Notes under the pieces: generated by a model
Databases searched by the model: none
What the model was told of the DNA's origin: nothing
Seen by the model: the letters and a program-made list of their open reading frames with translations, nothing else
Assembly: GCA_003170315.1 (NCBI GenBank)
Contig: PNAH01000017.1
Coordinates: 57,076-95,522 of the forward strand
Reading direction: 5' to 3'
DNA: 38,447 nucleotides
Source: Acidimicrobiaceae bacterium
GTDB lineage: Bacteria; Actinomycetota; Acidimicrobiia; Acidimicrobiales; RAAP-2
Made by a program: the position numbers and the translations under genes
Shown here: piece after piece, positions 24,714-33,148 of the stretch
How the letters are laid out: every line of letters starts with the position of its first letter
How positions within the stretch are numbered: the first letter of the stretch is position 1

Positions 24714-25787
24714 TTACCAACGATTACGCATTCGAGCGACGACCTCATCAACCACTTCGGACGTCGAAGCCGAGCCGCCCAGATCGAAGGAGCGAATGCC
24801 GTCCATGGCCGCAGCGAGTGTCGCGCCGCGCAAGGTTCGCGACGCCTCCGCGGCACGTGCGTCACCTTGGATCCCAGCGTGTTCGAGTATCGCGGCGCAC
24901 GCAAGCAACATCGCCATGGGATTGGCCACGTTCTTCCCTTCGAGGGAAGGAGCCGTGCCGTGAGGTGCTTCGGCCATCGCCGTCGTGGGATGCAGGGTGT
25001 CGTCGAGGGCCAACAGCACCGACTCGGCACCGGCAATTGATCCGAACATGGCGAGCACCAAGTCGCTCATACAGTCGCCGTCACGATTCAACGTAGGAAT
25101 CACGACGCTTTGTTCCCACTGCTCGGTCATCAGACCGGCGTAGGCCGCGTCGATGAGCATCGGATGGTACGTCACGTTGGGATGTCGACTCGCGGCGCGG
25201 TCCATCTCTTCTTTGAGCATTCCCTCGTAGATCGCCGACACGGTCCATTTGGGGCCGCCGTACACGAGACCGTTCATCGACTCCGCGGTCACGAAGGCGA
25301 ATTCAGCGACCGATTGACAGGTACCGCGGTCGATGCGCTCTGTGCGCCAGGCCGACTCACTGCGCATTCCGGGCTCGCCGTCTCGTCCCTCGGCTGCACC
25401 GTAGGCGTCGCCGACGGCCATTCGAACGACCACGACGGGGTGAGAAAGCGAGACGACCGGTGCTACGCCGGGAATCCTGCGACCGGTGCGCACGATGACC
25501 TTGCCGTTGATGCCCTCGCGAAGAATTCGATTCGGCGATCCCACGCCGCCGATCTCGGTCGGAGTGATCGTGGCGGCCTTCAGTCCCAGTCCCGTTTCGA
25601 GCATGGCGGCGGCCGCTTCGTGGATGACCTTGTTGTTCGTGGCGCGACGATTTTCCAACGACAGGTCAAAGCGAACGAGGTCGACATCGAATCCCAACAC
25701 GCTCGGTTCGAGAACGCGTAGTGCCTCGTTGAGTAGTTCCTGACCGGTTTGGTCGCCCTCGCAGACGATGATCGAGTTAGTTTTCAT
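24714..25787 (-). CDS. Isocitrate/isopropylmalate dehydrogenase family protein
   Basis: A 357-residue member of the beta-decarboxylating dehydrogenase family. CEGDQTGQELLNEALRVL at the N-terminus matches the family's GDGIGPEV-type start, and EAPHGTAPSLEGKNVANPMAMLLACA near residue 278 is the cofactor-loop motif. The usual substrate-binding arginine segment is RTGRRIPG near 104, and YHPMLIDAAYAGLMTEQW supplies the metal-binding Asp region. The motif set departs from both IcdA and LeuB, so the substrate is uncertain; an NAD-type isocitrate or related 2-hydroxyacid is possible. The ATG at 25787 lies six bases past TAACGT and has no ribosome binding site, which suggests a leaderless start; a GTG three bases upstream is an alternative. 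Confidence 0.85.
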   Translation of the reverse strand: MKTNSIIVCEGDQTGQELLNEALRVLEPSVLGFDVDLVRFDLSLENRRATNNKVIHEAAAAMLETGLGLKAATITPTEIGGVGSPNRILREGINGKVIVRTGRRIPGVAPVVSLSHPVVVVRMAVGDAYGAAEGRDGEPGMRSESAWRTERIDRGTCQSVAEFAFVTAESMNGLVYGGPKWTVSAIYEGMLKEEMDRAASRHPNVTYHPMLIDAAYAGLMTEQWEQSVVIPTLNRDGDCMSDLVLAMFGSIAGAESVLLALDDTLHPTTAMAEAPHGTAPSLEGKNVANPMAMLLACAAILEHAGIQGDARAAEASRTLRGATLAAAMDGIRSFDLGGSASTSEVVDEVVARMRNRW

Positions 25788-25793
25788 CACTGC

Positions 25794-25799
25794 ACGTTA
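25794..25799 (-). promoter_or_regulatory. -10 hexamer TAACGT of a probable leaderless promoter
   Basis: TAACGT on the minus strand is followed by six bases (GCAGTG) and the ATG at 25787. This spacing favours ATG over the overlapping GTG as the true start. Confidence 0.45.
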
Positions 25800-25904
25800 T
25801 CGAAGCGAGTGAGTTATCGATCTCGGTCGAAGACAGACGTAACGCCTTCATTGCCGAGTGCCGAACCGGTTTTGTGTCACGACACGAGGCGTCCGTATGT
25901 GACG

Positions 25905-26723
25905 TTACGAAGCCTTCGGCGGTATCCAAATGGCGGCCGATTCGTCTCCGTAGGCCGTGCAGTCGCCCTCCAGATACTTGATGCCGACCCACCCACAGAC
26001 GAGGGCGTCGATGGCGTCTTCGAATCGTTTCAGCGACGTCGAGGGATGGTCTTCGAGGTCGGCTTTGCCGGGGAGAGGGATATCAATCTTGTTGATCGTG
26101 AGGGAGAGTTCGTCGAGGATCTTTCGCCAGTTCTTGACGATCCTTCGCCGTCGATCGGCGGGAGTTTTCTCGGGCCAGTACTCACTCGCGCGGCCAATCT
26201 TGTACTTGAAACGGAAGTCCTTGCCCAGCAGATGCAGAAGTGCGGGATGGGGATAGACCTCGGCCAACACAAAAGTGCTGCTCACGGGGGTTGCGATCGT
26301 GGCGACCGAGTAGCCCAGCTCCTTGAAGCGGTCGGTCAACTGACGACCTATCTCGCCGGGCCGGACCTCACTCGGTGAGTGGGTGCTGCAGCCTTTGGAA
26401 CCGAACTTTTGAGAGACCGCGCTATCGGCTTCTCGACGTTTGTGAATCGCCGTACGCGACACGGGCATATCGATGGTCACCAGATCGACCGGTTCGCCGC
26501 CGAGAAGTGTGCGAGCGGCGCCCAACAGCGCGTCGACGTCAGGGCGACCGGCGCTCGGCGTCTTCGCCCAGTCAATGGGCGAACCGTGCGCGAGTTCCAC
26601 GAACTGGCTGTAGCTCGGACTGAGCCCCACGCACTTCCAACGTTCCTTCACCCGATGCAGCAGTGCGACGCCACTTGGTTCAGTCGCGGTCCATGCCGGA
26701 TCGAGGGCCAGGATGCTCGTCAT
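25905..26723 (-). CDS. DUF429 family protein, predicted RNase H-fold nuclease
   Basis: A 272-residue protein. The N-terminal strand SILALDPAWT has D8, and LVTIDMPVSR has D85, the two acidic positions that DUF429 members share with RNase H-like nucleases. EVYPHPALLHLLG near 164 and FEDAIDALVCGWVGIKYLEG near 232 are further family landmarks. Activity of DUF429 proteins is not established, so the nuclease role is an inference from fold. The frame is open 27 codons further upstream, but TAACCT seven bases before the ATG at 26723 and conservation of the N-terminus support this start. It is divergent from a methyltransferase gene, 114 bases apart. Confidence 0.8.
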   Translation of the reverse strand: MTSILALDPAWTATEPSGVALLHRVKERWKCVGLSPSYSQFVELAHGSPIDWAKTPSAGRPDVDALLGAARTLLGGEPVDLVTIDMPVSRTAIHKRREADSAVSQKFGSKGCSTHSPSEVRPGEIGRQLTDRFKELGYSVATIATPVSSTFVLAEVYPHPALLHLLGKDFRFKYKIGRASEYWPEKTPADRRRRIVKNWRKILDELSLTINKIDIPLPGKADLEDHPSTSLKRFEDAIDALVCGWVGIKYLEGDCTAYGDESAAIWIPPKAS

Positions 26724-26730
26724 CTTGGGC

Positions 26731-26736
26731 AGGTTA
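26731..26736 (-). promoter_or_regulatory. -10 hexamer TAACCT of a probable leaderless DUF429 promoter
   Basis: TAACCT on the minus strand lies seven bases before the ATG at 26723. It is part of TATAACCT, so a TATAAC reading nine bases away is also possible. Confidence 0.42.
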
Positions 26737-26823
26737 TACCTTCCGGCGACGACCCGGAAGAGCGAGGTCGATCGATTCGTGGACGGTGACGTGTCGTGGA
26801 ACATGAGATCGAGTGCGTGACGG

Positions 26824-26829
26824 TATCCT
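26824..26829 (+). promoter_or_regulatory. -10 hexamer TATCCT ahead of the methyltransferase
   Basis: TATCCT is followed by eight bases and then the ATG at 26838. No ribosome binding site is visible, so a leader of zero to two bases is likely. Confidence 0.4.
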
Positions 26830-26837
26830 CGACTTCA

Positions 26838-27767
26838 ATGTCGTCTCCGCATAACAGTCCGCTGCGTCGAGCACTCAACACGCCTCGACGTGTGGTTGAC
26901 GAGTTCATCCGAATGCGCCAGCGTCACCTCTGGAAGCAGGTTGCCAACGGTTTCGCTCGACCGTTCCTCGACCGGTGGGGACATTTCCGCGAGCCGCGCG
27001 AAGATGGGATCAATCGATTTCGTTCGATGGCGGAGCTACCGCCCTTGCTCAAGTACCGTCCCGGCACCGTGCCCGACGAGCTCTGGTCGCCTCGCCGCAT
27101 CAATGCGCTCGTTCGCGAACTTCACTTGACGTCGTATCTCGAAATTGGCGTGCTCGAAGGTGAGACGTTCGCCAATGTCGAGGTTCGACGTCGCTACGGT
27201 GTCGACCCCGATCCACTGTTTGACGCAGTGCTCTTGCCCCGAGGTTCAACGTTCGCCGTGATGACCAGTGACGCCTTCTTCGCCACGCTTCGAAAGTCCC
27301 AACGCTTCGACGTCGCCTTCATCGACGGTCTGCACACCGTCGAACAGGCCTACCGTGACCTGATCAACACCTTCGCGCACCTGCGCGGCGGGGTCGTCGT
27401 GATTGACGACACGTTGCCGAGTGACGAATATTCCGCCATCCCCGATCAACAAGAGTCGTATCGGGCACGTGACGAAGCGGGACTCGAAGGACGACCGTGG
27501 CACGGCGACGTGTGGCGAGTCGTGATATTGCTCGATCGACACCATCCCGAGTTGGAGTGGCGGACGATCATCGGCGAAGGCAATCCGCAGACGCTCGTGT
27601 GGCGTCGGCGTCGCGGAGCCAAGGTGACGTCCGCGTCGACCGATGAGATCGCTCTCGCGAAGAAACTCGCGTACGGCGAAGTATTCACGAATGGTGTTCC
27701 GGATTTCTTTCACGCGTCCTCAGAATCACAAGCACTTGGCGAGTGCGTGCAATCCCTTCGGCACTAG
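26838..27767 (+). CDS. Class I SAM-dependent methyltransferase, Methyltransf_24-like
   Basis: A 309-residue protein. A basic N-terminal region precedes the Rossmann core. Motif I is YLEIGVLEGETFANV near residue 100, motif II includes YGVDPDPL, and DVAFIDGLHTVEQAYRDLINTFAHLRGGVVVIDDTLPS near 165-205 is characteristic of Methyltransf_24 proteins often found with glycan or cell-envelope genes. The substrate is unknown. A GTG at 26796 would add 14 residues, but TATCCT eight bases before the ATG at 26838 places the transcript start close to that ATG. No glycosyltransferase lies next to it here. Confidence 0.82.
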   Translation: MSSPHNSPLRRALNTPRRVVDEFIRMRQRHLWKQVANGFARPFLDRWGHFREPREDGINRFRSMAELPPLLKYRPGTVPDELWSPRRINALVRELHLTSYLEIGVLEGETFANVEVRRRYGVDPDPLFDAVLLPRGSTFAVMTSDAFFATLRKSQRFDVAFIDGLHTVEQAYRDLINTFAHLRGGVVVIDDTLPSDEYSAIPDQQESYRARDEAGLEGRPWHGDVWRVVILLDRHHPELEWRTIIGEGNPQTLVWRRRRGAKVTSASTDEIALAKKLAYGEVFTNGVPDFFHASSESQALGECVQSLRH

Positions 27768-27965
27768 ATACGCGTGACCGTCGTTGACATCGGGATATTT
27801 CCCTGCCCGGTCAAACTGAGATTGTGACTTTCGGCCTCGGAATCCTTGTCAATTTCCAAAGCGACCGATCGTAAGTTGAATATGAAGGTCATCAGAGCGG
27901 CCGTCGAGACTGAGAATTCTTAGGTATCTCGGCTCCGAATGAACAGAACGAAGGAAGGTTTTCGG

Positions 27966-28562
27966 ATGAACAATCTCATTAGAATTTTCGGCAATCCCAC
28001 AGAACGCACCTCTCCCGGAGTGCTGGCGTGGCTGCGCGAATCCAAGGTTGCCTCGGTCGCATGGCTGGCGGTGCGCGTCTGGGTCGGGATCATGTGGATA
28101 CAAGCTGGTGTGGCCAAGGTATTCGGGGCCGAAAATCCGGCGTTTCTCCACAACAACGGTGCCGGTGTCGCCGGTTTCGCTGCACACGGTGCCGCCGCGT
28201 ACAGCTGGTGGGCCAGCATCATGCACAGTTTCGTCGTCCCCAATGCCTGGTGGATCGCCGTTCTCGTCGCGTTCGGAGAACTCGCCATCGGTATCGGACT
28301 CGCCTTCGGCTTTCTTACCCGTACCGCCGCGGTAGCGAGCCTTGCGCTCTTGTTCACGTACGTGATGTCGGGCACGGCCAGTGTCTGCGCTTTCTACGCC
28401 CTGTGCGCAATCATCGTCCTCGCCACGTGGCGCACATCGACGTGGATTGGTGTCGACGGACTCATCGCCGGATACCGTCAGCGTCGTCACCCTGTAGCGC
28501 TGGTTGAGTCACAGCCAGTCGTCGAAGCGGTCTCTGCTCGCGAACTCGTCTCGGTTGGCTAA
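27966..28562 (+). CDS. DoxX family membrane protein
   Basis: A 198-residue protein with four hydrophobic helices. The first, VAWLAVRVWVGIMWIQAGVAKVFG (about 34-57), is the DoxX signature, followed by WWIAVLVAFGELAIGIGLAFGFLTRTAAVASLALLFTYVMSG. DoxX/DoxD relatives include thiosulfate:quinone oxidoreductase subunits and redox-linked membrane proteins, but many are uncharacterised. The ATG at 27966 has AAGGAAGG about eight bases upstream; an ATG at 27939 would add nine residues but has no such site. A strong bidirectional hairpin follows at once. The 198 bases upstream contain no other gene. Confidence 0.83.
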   Translation: MNNLIRIFGNPTERTSPGVLAWLRESKVASVAWLAVRVWVGIMWIQAGVAKVFGAENPAFLHNNGAGVAGFAAHGAAAYSWWASIMHSFVVPNAWWIAVLVAFGELAIGIGLAFGFLTRTAAVASLALLFTYVMSGTASVCAFYALCAIIVLATWRTSTWIGVDGLIAGYRQRRHPVALVESQPVVEAVSARELVSVG

Positions 28563-28575
28563 GTCTTTCTGAATC

Positions 28576-28618
28576 AAAAAGCCCACGATGCTCTCTCAAT
28601 GAGTGTCGTGGACTTTTT
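28576..28618 (+). terminator. Bidirectional Rho-independent terminator
   Basis: AAAAAG with CCACGA (28576-28588) pairs with TCGTGG and CTTTTT (28606-28618), with a single mismatch, giving a stem flanked by an A-run and a T-run. It serves doxX on the plus strand and the convergent PLP-enzyme gene, which ends at 28626, on the minus strand. It is the best intrinsic terminator in the window. Confidence 0.9.
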
Positions 28619-28625
28619 GTGTTTA

Positions 28626-29744
28626 CTACGGGTTAGCGAACACGTCATTGAGGGCGTCATCGAGGTCGGCCCAGAGGTCCACCGGGTGTTCCAATCCCAC
28701 GCTGAGTCGCAGTAGTCCCCCCGGTACACTCTCTTCGCCTTTCCATCGGCCTCGTCGGTCGATCGTGGATTCCACACCACCAAGACTCGTGCCGCCAACG
28801 ATCAGTCGTAGCGATTCAACAATCTGGTCCGCGCTCGGCGCATCGTGCACCTCGAAGGACAGCATCGCGCCGAAGCCGCCCATCAGTGAACTCGCTCGTT
28901 CAAATCCCGGATCGGTGACGAGGCCGGGGTAACGAACTCGCCGAACGTGACGATGGTCATCGAGTCGCTCGGCGAGCTCCGCCGCCGTTCGCTGTTGGCG
29001 AGCGAATCGAACGGGCAACGTGCGAAGTCCGCGCAGGGCGAGGTAAGCCTCCATCACCCCAGGGATCGCGCCTTGCGTCGTTCGCCATTCGATGAGTTCG
29101 TCGCGGCGACGCTCGTCGGCGACAATGACCGCTCCCATGAGCAGGTCGGAATGGCCGCCGATGTACTTGGTCGCGGAGTGCACGACCGCACTGGCGCCCA
29201 GGGCCAGCGGCTGTTGCAACATCGGCGTGGCAAAGGTGTTGTCGACGACGGCGACCACGCCAGTGTCGCGGGCGGTTCGCAGTATCGTCGGCAGGTCCGC
29301 GACGCCGAGCATCGGGTTGGTCGGGGACTCGAGCCAGAGCATGTCGGCGCCGTCGATCGCTTCGAGTACCTCGGGCGTATTGACGACGTCGACGGCGCGT
29401 GTGTGGAGTCGGCCTTCTTTTTCCAATCGTTCGAGGAGACCGCGCGTGCCGTTGTACCCGTCGCCGGGAAAGACGACGGTCGTCCCGAGCGGCAGCGAGG
29501 CGAGGAGCGCGGACACGGCGGCCAGTCCCGAGGCGAAAGAGACGCAGTACCCACCTTCGAGTTCACCGAGCGCCTCTTCGAAGGCGCTCCAGGTCGGATT
29601 GCCCCAACGGCCGTAGCCGATGTCGCCGCCGTCGCGATAGGTCGAAGCGAAGGTCGGGGGAACGTTGAAGGGACCTCCCGGTGTCGGTGCTCGGCCGGCC
29701 ACGACAGCGAGCGTCTCGGCGTGCCACTTCGAATCGGTCACCAC
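28626..29744 (-). CDS. Cys/Met metabolism PLP-dependent enzyme, cystathionine gamma-synthase/lyase type
   Basis: A 372-residue fold-type I PLP enzyme. The Schiff-base lysine is K193 in HSATKYIGGHSDLLMG. YGRWGNPTWSAFEEALGELEGG near residue 44, SFASGLAAVSALL near 69, WLESPTNPMLGVADLP near 137 and VVDNTFATPMLQQPLALGA are typical. The C-terminal LRLIVGGTSLGGVESTID and LRLSVGLEHPVDLWADL also match. The family comprises cystathionine gamma-synthase, gamma-lyase and methionine gamma-lyase; sequence alone does not decide which. The start is a GTG (a second GTG follows directly). It shares a bidirectional terminator with doxX. Confidence 0.92.
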   Translation of the reverse strand: MVTDSKWHAETLAVVAGRAPTPGGPFNVPPTFASTYRDGGDIGYGRWGNPTWSAFEEALGELEGGYCVSFASGLAAVSALLASLPLGTTVVFPGDGYNGTRGLLERLEKEGRLHTRAVDVVNTPEVLEAIDGADMLWLESPTNPMLGVADLPTILRTARDTGVVAVVDNTFATPMLQQPLALGASAVVHSATKYIGGHSDLLMGAVIVADERRRDELIEWRTTQGAIPGVMEAYLALRGLRTLPVRFARQQRTAAELAERLDDHRHVRRVRYPGLVTDPGFERASSLMGGFGAMLSFEVHDAPSADQIVESLRLIVGGTSLGGVESTIDRRGRWKGEESVPGGLLRLSVGLEHPVDLWADLDDALNDVFANP

Positions 29745-29810
29745 ATCAGTATGGCGGATGACCTAGTTGATTCCGACGTGTCGACAGAGCGAGAGCCCGG
29801 GAATGACGAA

Positions 29811-29847
29811 GCCCGCGCCCTCGAGCGTGAATCTCGAGGGCACGGGC
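29811..29847 (-). terminator. Hairpin after the PadR gene
   Basis: GCCCG-GCCCTCGAG pairs with CTCGAGGG-CGGGC (29811-29825 with 29833-29847, one mismatch), loop of seven bases, nine bases past the padR-type stop. Very stable stem, but no T-run on the minus strand. Confidence 0.65.
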
Positions 29848-29855
29848 CGAGTGGT

Positions 29856-30473
29856 TTACGACTCGTCTTCGGCCAGTAAGCGGTAGATCGACCGTCGAGC
29901 GTCGGCCAGGATGGTCGTCGCCTTCTCGGTCTGCGCGTCGGAACCGGCCATCGCCACTTGGCGAACGGAGAGGATTACCTGTCGAAGGGTTCCGAACAGG
30001 TCCGACGTGGCGTCATTGACGTCCGCGGCCGCGGTCTCCCACGGCTTGCCGAGCGTGGCGCGATCCTTCTCCACCAGGGCCTTGCCCGTGGCGGTCAAGT
30101 TGTAGGTCTTACCGGACTGCGATGAGGAGATCTCGACGAGACCTTCGTCCTCGAGCTGTTGAAGAATCGGATAGACCGATCCCGGGCTCGGACGCCACGC
30201 TCCGTTGGAACGCTCGCTCAACTCTTGGATGATCTGGTAGCCGTTGCGCGGTGCCTCTTCGAGCAGGACCAACACGGCCGCTCGAACGTCGCCGCGGCGA
30301 AGCCGCTGACGTCCCCGGGGTTGGAAGCCACCGAGAAACATCTCGCCGCCGCGACCAAACGGTCCACCACGGTGTCCGCCGGGGCTTCGACCGCGACTGC
30401 GACCGCTCCCTCGGGGACCACGGTCGCGCTCGGTGCGCTCACCGTGTTTGTGTTCATGAAATTCGTGATTCAT
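29856..30473 (-). CDS. PadR-family transcriptional regulator with His/Arg-Gly-rich N-terminal extension
   Basis: A 205-residue regulator. Residues 1-55 are a flexible extension: a His-rich start (NHEFHEHKHGE) then Arg/Gly-rich, ending at GGFQPRGRQRLRRG. The winged helix follows (about 60-130): VRAAVLVLLEEAPRNGYQIIQEL, then WRPSPGSVYPILQQLEDEGLVE. The C-terminal helices (about 150-205) would dimerise. The architecture resembles E. coli YqjI, a PadR-like regulator whose His-rich N-terminus senses nickel; metal sensing here is an inference. The ATG has AAAGGAGA upstream. The promoter has a 22-bp palindrome, so autorepression is likely. Confidence 0.9.
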   Translation of the reverse strand: MNHEFHEHKHGERTERDRGPRGSGRSRGRSPGGHRGGPFGRGGEMFLGGFQPRGRQRLRRGDVRAAVLVLLEEAPRNGYQIIQELSERSNGAWRPSPGSVYPILQQLEDEGLVEISSSQSGKTYNLTATGKALVEKDRATLGKPWETAAADVNDATSDLFGTLRQVILSVRQVAMAGSDAQTEKATTILADARRSIYRLLAEDES

Positions 30474-30498
30474 TATTTCTCCTTTGTTGTAAATCTGA

Positions 30499-30532
30499 CT
30501 ATAACGATATATCGTTATAGGACGTTTGTCAA
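30499..30532 (-). promoter_or_regulatory. padR promoter with overlapping 22-bp palindromic operator
   Basis: On the minus strand TTGACA (30532-30527), a 17-base spacer and TATCGT (30509-30504) form a near-consensus promoter. A perfect 22-bp palindrome covers 30499-30520, with half-site CTATAACGATA, and spans the -10 and the end of the spacer. A dimer bound there would block RNA polymerase. Transcription would start near 30497, giving a leader of about 24 bases with the ribosome binding site. Confidence 0.8.
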
Positions 30533-30645
30533 GGGGTAATGTTCGGGACTTCGGTGTCTATCAGGAACGTTGGTGAGTCATCGACCAACCAAGGTGGGCC
30601 ACGTTTCCATGAACTCGGCCTAGCGCGGCCGCGAACCCCTTCGTA

Positions 30646-30670
30646 ATCGGGCGCCTCGGCGACGCCCGAT
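30646..30670 (-). terminator. Hairpin at the end of the epoxide-hydrolase-like gene
   Basis: ATCGGGCG (30646-30653) pairs with CGCCCGAT (30663-30670), loop of nine bases. It begins inside the stop codon of the gene at 30670. The bases that follow on the minus strand are not T-rich. Confidence 0.5.
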
Positions 30671-31533
30671 CAGACCGCGAGGAATTCAACCAGCAGCGAA
30701 TTAAATTGCCCACTGGCGTACACCGGAATCCAGTGGCTGTCCACTTCGATGCGTTCGTAGCGCCACGGTCCCGAGACGAACTTTTCTGAACCGGTCATCT
30801 GCACCTCGCTGAGTGCCATGTCGCCGCTGCTCCACACGCCCATCGTGGGACAAATGACCGACGGCAGATCCAAGCCTCGACCGTCACCCGCGAAGGTATC
30901 CGGCGAAATGTTGGCTCGGTACCAATTGAATCCGGCGCTCAGTCTCCCGGGGCGCGCTAAGTCGGTGATTTGACGCTCCATGTAGTCGTCACTACCTCGA
31001 GCCGAACCCGCGTGAGCCCAGTTCCGAAATAGCTCCCAGTCGTTCTCGGCCAGTCCCCGTTCGGCGACGCCAGGAAATTGAAACCACAACATGTACCACG
31101 AGAGTTGCTTCTGGATGAATCCCGCGCCGACGAAGGCGCGGGGATGGCCCACGGACACGGCGACCAAGCGCTCGACGCGCTCGGGCATGAACGTCGCGAC
31201 GAGCCACGCCACCGCAGCTCCCCAGTCGTGACCGACGACGGCGGCTCGCTCGATCTTGAATTCGTCCATCACCGCCGCGACGTCGCCGATCAGATGGCGG
31301 AGTCCGTACGCGTTGACGTCGTCGGGACAATCGCTCTGTCCGAACCCTCGAAGATCCGGGGCAATGACGCGATGACCGCTTCGCGCCAGGGCGTCCATCT
31401 GCGAGCGCCAAAGGTGCCACGAGTCGGGCCATCCGTGGAGCAAGATCACCGGGGGACCGGAGCCGACCTCGGCCACGTTGAACGTCAGTTCGCCCAACTT
31501 GAGACGGTGTTCGATAATTTCGTCGTCGGCCAT
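30670..31533 (-). CDS. Alpha/beta hydrolase, soluble epoxide hydrolase-like
   Basis: A 287-residue protein. HGWPDSW at 33-39 supplies the oxyanion hole, GHDWGAAVAW with nucleophile D103 is the epoxide hydrolase nucleophile elbow, and a catalytic His lies in DSHWIPV near residue 267. A cap domain falls between about 128 and 220. Epoxide hydrolases and some haloalkane dehalogenases share this Asp-based mechanism; the substrate is not known. The ATG at 31533 is preceded by TATCGT with six bases between, a leaderless arrangement, so it can be expressed apart from the upstream exporter genes, whose last stop is 24 bases away. Confidence 0.87.
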   Translation of the reverse strand: MADDEIIEHRLKLGELTFNVAEVGSGPPVILLHGWPDSWHLWRSQMDALARSGHRVIAPDLRGFGQSDCPDDVNAYGLRHLIGDVAAVMDEFKIERAAVVGHDWGAAVAWLVATFMPERVERLVAVSVGHPRAFVGAGFIQKQLSWYMLWFQFPGVAERGLAENDWELFRNWAHAGSARGSDDYMERQITDLARPGRLSAGFNWYRANISPDTFAGDGRGLDLPSVICPTMGVWSSGDMALSEVQMTGSEKFVSGPWRYERIEVDSHWIPVYASGQFNSLLVEFLAV

Positions 31534-31539
31534 GGGCGG

Positions 31540-31545
31540 ACGATA
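31540..31545 (-). promoter_or_regulatory. -10 hexamer TATCGT of a probable leaderless promoter
   Basis: TATCGT on the minus strand is followed by six bases (CCGCCC) and the ATG at 31533. It lies in the 23-base gap after the exporter permease gene and gives this gene independent expression. Confidence 0.5.
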
Positions 31546-31556
31546 GCAAGCGACGA

Positions 31557-32345
31557 TTAAGGCGCGAGAATCCTCTTGAAGCGACGGGCGGCGACGTACA
31601 GACCCAGGAGGGCGACAGCGAGCAGATAGCCGGCCCGCATGATCATGATCCAGTCGAACTGACCGAGCGAAAGACCACGCAAGAGAGCGGCCGACTGGTA
31701 CAGGGGGGAGAAGGAGACAATCGCGCCGAGCCACTGCGGGTACAGCGTGATGGGAAAGAACGTCGCGGAGAACAAGAAGAGCGGTAGTTGGACCAACGTC
31801 ACGAGGTCGAAGTCCTGCCAGGTACGCATGTACGTGCAGGCCGCGAGGCCCATGCAGCTGAAGGTGAGACTGGTGAGGATGGCACCGGGCCAACAGAGGA
31901 CGACCCACGCGCTCCCGGCGTCGCCGAGCGCCGCCATGCAGATGATGAACGACGCCGAGTAAATGGTGGCGCGCGCCAACGCCCACCAGACTTCGCCGAG
32001 CGCGATGTCGGTCACGTCGAGTGGGGTGGCGAGGATGGCGTCGTACACGTGGGAGATCTTCAGTTTGAAGAAGGTGTTGAAGATGGAATCGATCATCGCG
32101 CCGTTCATCGCCGAAGTGGCCAGCATTCCCGGTGCGACGAACGTGGCGTAGCTGATGACCTGACCGTGCACGTGCAGGTCGCCCACCAGTTTGTTGAGTC
32201 CGATGCCGATCGAGAGCAAGTAGAATAGTGGCTCGAAGAAGCCCGAGATCAGCATCACCCACTGCGCGCGGTACACCAGGGCGTTGCGTTCGAGCACCCG
32301 CAGCGACCGGCGCGAGCCGATCATCGGTAAGGAGCGCGCCAGCAT
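31557..32345 (-). CDS. ABC-2 type transporter permease (second permease)
   Basis: A 262-residue polytopic protein of the DrrB/NodJ-like ABC-2 family with about six hydrophobic segments. It carries YRAQWVMLISGFFEPLFYLLSIGIGLNKLVG at the N-terminus and QLPLFLFSATFFPITLYPQWLGAIVSFSPLYQSAALLRGL near residue 190, the typical family core. The start ATG shares one base with the stop of the first permease (TGATG). With the partner permease and ATPase it forms an export complex of ATPase plus two different permeases. The substrate is not predictable. Confidence 0.88.
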   Translation of the reverse strand: MLARSLPMIGSRRSLRVLERNALVYRAQWVMLISGFFEPLFYLLSIGIGLNKLVGDLHVHGQVISYATFVAPGMLATSAMNGAMIDSIFNTFFKLKISHVYDAILATPLDVTDIALGEVWWALARATIYSASFIICMAALGDAGSAWVVLCWPGAILTSLTFSCMGLAACTYMRTWQDFDLVTLVQLPLFLFSATFFPITLYPQWLGAIVSFSPLYQSAALLRGLSLGQFDWIMIMRAGYLLAVALLGLYVAARRFKRILAP

Positions 32346-33148
32346 CAGTCGGTCAACCGGCGCCGCATCGTGCGCCGTCCCCAGGCAATCCCGACGGTGG
32401 CCATTGCCATCAACACCGCTACGTGTCCCAACTGCGCCGCGATGGCACCCTGGCCGAAGGCGGCCGCTCGGGCCAGCGCCACTCCGTGGTACAGCGGGAA
32501 GAATTGAACCACCGGGCGCAGGTAGCCCGGATACGTCGAAAGTGGGTAGAAGGTGGCCGAAAAGAGAAACATCGGCACGAACGCGAAACGGTAAAGGGTG
32601 GAGAACGACGCATCGGACTGCGAACGAGCGGCGTAGGCCACCAGAGGGGCGGAGAAGGCCACTGTGACGAGGGTCCCGATGAAGGGAAGGGTGAGGCACC
32701 ACCAGGACTGCAGGGCACCGAAACAGCCGATGATGATCGTGTAGAGCACGGCGGTGACGAACGCTCTCGTGGCAACCCACGCGAGTTTGCCCATGAGAAT
32801 GTCGTCCGGTTCCAGCGGCGTCGTCGCCGCGGCGTGATAAGTGCGAACCCATTTGACGGCGGCGAGGACCGGCCACAGTGACTCTCCTTCGCCCAACTGC
32901 ATTGTCGTCGTGGCCAGCAGGCTTGGCGCGATGTAGTGCAGGTAAGTCTGGCCGTCCACGAGGCCGGTGTGGTGGGAAACCAAGTGACCGACGCCGATGC
33001 CGAGAGAGGCGAGATAGAGAATCGGAAAGAGGACTGAACTGGCGACCGATCCTCGCCACGTCTGGGCGTAGAACTCCGCGTGGTACCCCCAACTTCGAAA
33101 CCACCTCGAGCGACTGACGTCGGTATTGGTTGTCGGCAGAACCTTCAC
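32345..33148 (-). CDS. ABC-2 type transporter permease (first permease)
   Basis: A 267-residue permease whose start, a GTG, overlaps the ATPase stop by four bases (GTGA). The N-terminal YAQTWRGSVASSVLFPILYLASLGIGVG and the C-terminal VPMFLFSATFYPLSTYPGYLRPVVQFFPLYHGVALARAAAFGQ match the ABC-2 family. It is similar in plan to the following permease, so the pair probably assembles as a heterodimer. About six hydrophobic segments are visible. Confidence 0.88.
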   Translation of the reverse strand: MKVLPTTNTDVSRSRWFRSWGYHAEFYAQTWRGSVASSVLFPILYLASLGIGVGHLVSHHTGLVDGQTYLHYIAPSLLATTTMQLGEGESLWPVLAAVKWVRTYHAAATTPLEPDDILMGKLAWVATRAFVTAVLYTIIIGCFGALQSWWCLTLPFIGTLVTVAFSAPLVAYAARSQSDASFSTLYRFAFVPMFLFSATFYPLSTYPGYLRPVVQFFPLYHGVALARAAAFGQGAIAAQLGHVAVLMAMATVGIAWGRRTMRRRLTD

